A stretch of 64,000 nt of DNA from positions 1 through 64,000 of the forward strand of contig NZ_JAUMKD010000008.1 in assembly GCF_030519475.1 (NCBI RefSeq). The letters run 5' to 3'. The notes beneath the pieces were generated by a model. It saw only the letters and a list, made by a program, of their open reading frames with translations, was not told where the DNA came from and searched no databases. This document shows positions 61,415-64,000 of this stretch, piece by piece. This stretch comes from Micromonospora sp. C28SCA-DRY-2. Lineage in GTDB: Bacteria > Actinomycetota > Actinomycetes > Mycobacteriales > Micromonosporaceae. Numbering within the stretch: the first letter of the stretch is position 1; each line of letters starts with the position of its first letter. Both the position numbers and the translations under genes were made by a program.

Positions 61415-62512
61415 ATGAGAAGACGCAGCGTTGTCGCCACCATCGCCCTCGCCGGTTGCCTCGGCGTGGCCGGGGCGCCCGCGCCGGTCACCGCGCACCG
61501 GCCCGCGAGCGGCCCGGCGTCCGGTTGGTGGGGGTACGACTTCACCCGGCCGTCGGTGGTCGCCGGCGGCCTGGAAGCGCCGTGGGGGCTGGCCTTCCTG
61601 CCCGACGGCAGCGCCCTGGTCGGCGAGCGGAACAGCGGGCGGGTCCTGCGGGTGGGGCGGGGTCTGGCACCCCGGCAGGTGGCGCGGATCGCCGGCGTCT
61701 CGGCGGTCGGCGAGTCCGGGCTGCTCGGGCTGGCCGTCTCGCCGCGCTACCGCGCCGACGGTTACGTCTACGCGTACTTCACCTCCGCCGTGGACAACCG
61801 GATAGTCCGCTTCCGGCTGGCCGCGCCGAACGTCCAGCAGCCGATCCTCAGCGGGCTGGCCCGGGCCAGCTCGCACGACGGCGGGCGCATCGCCTTCGGC
61901 CCGGACGGGATGCTCTACGCGGGCGTCGGGGACGCCGCCCAGCCGGCCACCGCGCAGGACCCGCGCAGCCGCAACGGGAAGATCCTGCGGCTGCGGCCCG
62001 ACGGTGGCGTGCCGTGGGACAACCCGGTCCCGGGTTCGCCGGTCTACAGCCTCGGCCACCGCAACGTGCAGGGCCTGGCCTGGGACTGGCGAGGCCGGCT
62101 CTACGCGACCGAGTTCGGCGCCAGCAGCTGGGACGAGGTCAACCGGGTGGTGCCCGGCGGCAACTACGGCTGGCCGGTGGTGGAGGGGGTGGCCGGCGAC
62201 CCACGCTTCCGCGACCCGATCGTGACGTGGCGGCCCGCCGAGGCGTCGCCCAGCGGCGCGGCGATCGCGGGCGGGCGGCTCTACGTGGCGGCACTGCGCG
62301 GCACCCGGCTGTGGGTCGTGCCGCTCGACGCCGCGGGCGGCGCCGGCACGCCCACCGCGGAACTCGTCGGCAGCTACGGCCGGCTGCGTACGGTCGTCGT
62401 CGCGCCGGACGGCTCGCTCTGGGTCACCACCAGCAACCGCGACGGGCGGGGCACCCCGGCTCCCGGCGACGACCGGATCCTGCGCTTCCCGCCCTGCTGG
62501 TGGCGGTGCTGA
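61415..62512 (+). CDS. Exported PQQ-dependent sugar dehydrogenase-like lipoprotein
   Basis: A 365-residue propeller protein of the soluble glucose/sorbosone dehydrogenase type. Signal with lipobox ALAGC at ~11-15. Family motifs: GLEAPWGLAFLPDGSALVGER near the N-terminus, ESGLLGLAVSP, HDGGRIAFGPDGMLYAGVGD and GHRNVQGLAWD. Predicted aldose or sugar-alcohol oxidation at the membrane surface with PQQ. ATG 61415 follows GAGGGG. Confidence 0.8.
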   Translation: MRRRSVVATIALAGCLGVAGAPAPVTAHRPASGPASGWWGYDFTRPSVVAGGLEAPWGLAFLPDGSALVGERNSGRVLRVGRGLAPRQVARIAGVSAVGESGLLGLAVSPRYRADGYVYAYFTSAVDNRIVRFRLAAPNVQQPILSGLARASSHDGGRIAFGPDGMLYAGVGDAAQPATAQDPRSRNGKILRLRPDGGVPWDNPVPGSPVYSLGHRNVQGLAWDWRGRLYATEFGASSWDEVNRVVPGGNYGWPVVEGVAGDPRFRDPIVTWRPAEASPSGAAIAGGRLYVAALRGTRLWVVPLDAAGGAGTPTAELVGSYGRLRTVVVAPDGSLWVTTSNRDGRGTPAPGDDRILRFPPCWWRC

Positions 62513-62518
62513 CCGGGG

Positions 62519-63421
62519 TCACGGTCCCACCGGGGCCAGGTCCTTGGCGAACCAGTGGTGCGCGTAGGGCTCGGTGTTGTAGGGCTCGACCTCCCGGTAG
62601 CCGGCGGCGCGGTACATCGCGATCGCCTCGGTGAGGTTGCGGTTGGTGTCCAGCCGGACGGTGGTCCAGCCCCGCTCGGCGGCGTAGCGCTCCAGCTCGC
62701 CCAGCATCCGCCGGCCGATGCCGAGCCCGCGCACGGTGTCCGACACCCAGACCCGCTTGATCTCGGCGGGCGCGCCCGGGTGCAGCTTCACCGCGCCGCA
62801 GCCGACCGGCTCGGCGTTGAGGGTGGCGAGCAGGAACACGCCGGCGGGCGGGACCAGTTCCTCGTCGCGCACCGGGTTGCTCAGCGCCGGGTCGAACCCG
62901 TCGTCGAACCGGCGCCCGACGTCCCGGGCGTACGCCCGCACGCAGGCCCGGGCCCGCGGGTCGCCCGGCGGGCACGGCTCGATCACCACCATCGAGGCGA
63001 CCAGCAGCCGCTCGACCTCGGCCATCGCGGCGACCAGCCGTTCCCGGCGCGCCTCGGTCAGCGGCGCGAGGATCGACCAGGCCAGCTCGTCGGAGCGCTT
63101 GTCGAGTTCGGCCCACTCGGCCCGGCCGGCGGCGGTCAGCACGGCCGTGCGGACCCGCTGGTCGCCGGCCTGCTCGGCGGGCCCGACGGTGACCAGCCCG
63201 TCGCTCTCCAGGGTGCGCAGCAGCCGGCTGAGGTACCCGGAGTCCAGCCCGAGCCGGACCCGCAGCGCGGCGACCTCGGCGCCGCCGGGGCCGATCTCCC
63301 AGAGCAGCCGGGCCTGCGCCAGCGGGCGGCCGCGGGCCATGTACTCGTCGTCGAGCGCGCCGACCCGCTGGGTGACCGTCCGGTTGAACCGCCGCACCGC
63401 GGCGATGAGCGGGGAGTCCAT
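62519..63421 (-). CDS. MarR-GNAT fusion protein
   Basis: A 300-residue fusion. Residues 1-145 are a MarR winged helix (LRVRLGLDSGYLSRLLRTLE, wing QRVRTAVLT). Residues ~150-300 are a GNAT acetyltransferase (VWVSDTVRGLGIGRRMLGELE for acetyl-CoA, NLTEAIAMYRAAGYREVEPY). Such fusions are common in actinobacteria. ATG 63421 lies 3 bases after a perfect 16-base palindrome, so the gene is probably autorepressed and leaderless. Confidence 0.82.
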   Translation of the reverse strand: MDSPLIAAVRRFNRTVTQRVGALDDEYMARGRPLAQARLLWEIGPGGAEVAALRVRLGLDSGYLSRLLRTLESDGLVTVGPAEQAGDQRVRTAVLTAAGRAEWAELDKRSDELAWSILAPLTEARRERLVAAMAEVERLLVASMVVIEPCPPGDPRARACVRAYARDVGRRFDDGFDPALSNPVRDEELVPPAGVFLLATLNAEPVGCGAVKLHPGAPAEIKRVWVSDTVRGLGIGRRMLGELERYAAERGWTTVRLDTNRNLTEAIAMYRAAGYREVEPYNTEPYAHHWFAKDLAPVGP

Positions 63422-63424
63422 ATA

Positions 63425-63440
63425 CCTGACTTTAGTCAGG
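63425..63440. promoter_or_regulatory. MarR operator
   Basis: CCTGACTTTAGTCAGG is a perfect 16-base palindrome just upstream of the MarR-GNAT start codon. Confidence 0.6.
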
Positions 63441-63579
63441 CTTACCGCGTGGTCGCCAGGCGGGGTCGTCGACCGTCCCGAAACCGGCGATCGCCTTTTC
63501 CTCCGTCTCGTGTCCCGACGCTGCGACACTGGTCCGGCAGCGGTCCACCCCGGCGCCGCCGCCAGAAGGGAAGCCCGCG

Positions 63580-63969
63580 ATGACCGACAGGTCTGGCGTA
63601 GCAGCCTGGATCCGGGCCTATGAATCCGCCTGGCGGACGGCGGGAACCGACCAGCTCGACCTGCTCTTCACCAGCGACGCCACCTACCAGATGTCGCCGT
63701 TCCAGGAGCCGCATCGGGGTCTCGACGCCATCCGCAGGCTGTGGGACGCCGAACGCGCCGGGCCGGGCGAGGAGTTCGAGATGGACTTCCAGATCATCGC
63801 CGTCGACGACCCGCAGGCGGTCGTACGGCTGGAAGTGCGATACGGCGGCCCTCGCCCCCAGGTGTTCCGCGATCTGTGGATCCTCACGTTCACCGCGGAC
63901 GGCCGGTGCCTGGCCTTCGAGGAGTGGCCGTTCAGCCCCGAGCCTTCCGCGCCGCACCACACCCCCTGA
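63580..63969 (+). CDS. SnoaL/NTF2-like protein
   Basis: A 129-residue small alpha+beta barrel of the SnoaL-like type (WIRAYESAWRTAGTDQLDLLF, then FQEPHRGLDAIRRLW and VFRDLWILTFTADGRC). Function unknown; possibly an isomerase or a binding protein. ATG 63580 follows AAGGGAAG. It is divergent from the MarR-GNAT gene across ~158 bp. Confidence 0.75.
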   Translation: MTDRSGVAAWIRAYESAWRTAGTDQLDLLFTSDATYQMSPFQEPHRGLDAIRRLWDAERAGPGEEFEMDFQIIAVDDPQAVVRLEVRYGGPRPQVFRDLWILTFTADGRCLAFEEWPFSPEPSAPHHTP

Positions 63970-64000
63970 TCCCGGCGCCCGGTGCCAGCGGCTGTCGCCC

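Overview
The window is very GC-rich DNA with pervasive GTG starts, 4-base ATGA/GTGA overlaps, Tat-exported proteins, an ECF sigma factor, many TetR/LacI/PadR-type regulators and sugar ABC transporters. This is the style of a filamentous soil actinomycete; Micromonosporaceae (Micromonospora-like) is my best guess, inferred from style and not from a marker gene. No rRNA, tRNA, CRISPR array, prophage or intact insertion sequence was seen.

Layout. 1-4.8 kb: a regulator cut by the window edge, divergent from a tightly coupled operon (PLP aminotransferase, DapA-type aldolase, a degenerate amidohydrolase and an intact amidohydrolase) of unknown substrate. 4.9-6.7 kb: small membrane proteins and a PadR regulator with its membrane partner. 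6.8-9.2 kb: a citrate synthase divergent from a second citrate synthase fused to an N-terminal helix-turn-helix, with a perfect inverted repeat between them. 9.4-13.4 kb: a Tat-exported beta-propeller protein divergent from a sugar-phosphate kinase plus class II aldolase; an ATTACGG-containing motif recurs at these promoters and at the 1.25 kb promoter. 13.4-18.3 kb: SEC-C protein, VOC protein, and an ECF sigma/putative anti-sigma pair with mirror-image promoters driving itself and a lipoprotein. 18.4-23 kb: AidB-like dehydrogenase with TetR, zinc alcohol dehydrogenase, D-Ala-D-Ala carboxypeptidase. 23-28.3 kb: a 1543-residue STAND/NACHT-like ATPase with nine 91-residue repeats and a small partner gene, the best candidate for an undescribed (possibly defence) system. 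28.4-33 kb: reductase, alpha/beta hydrolase, SDR, DUF4873 protein, TetR and an AurF-like diiron oxygenase.

33-39 kb: a 1468-residue secreted subtilisin with accessory and Kelch domains, flanked by two paralogous winged-helix regulators. 39.4-46 kb: cell-wall enzymes (beta-lactamase-fold hydrolase, NagZ-like GH3, DUF4185 glycosidase, M23 peptidase with lectin-like repeats). 46-47.4 kb: thioesterase and FetB-like permease. 47.4-58.1 kb: an aldouronate/xylan utilisation locus (GH67, a 32-codon gene, DUF624, GH39, solute-binding lipoprotein, two permeases, LacI regulator, CE7 acetylxylan esterase) with CGAAAnTTTCG operators on both promoters. 58.1-64 kb: DoxX, exported propeller-like proteins, Stf0 sulfotransferase, YccF, MarR-GNAT fusion and a SnoaL-like protein, with a CebR-like box at 58.67 kb.

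The main themes are polysaccharide and cell-wall scavenging outside the cell, uptake of the products, and local autoregulated switches whose operators can be read directly from dyad symmetry.
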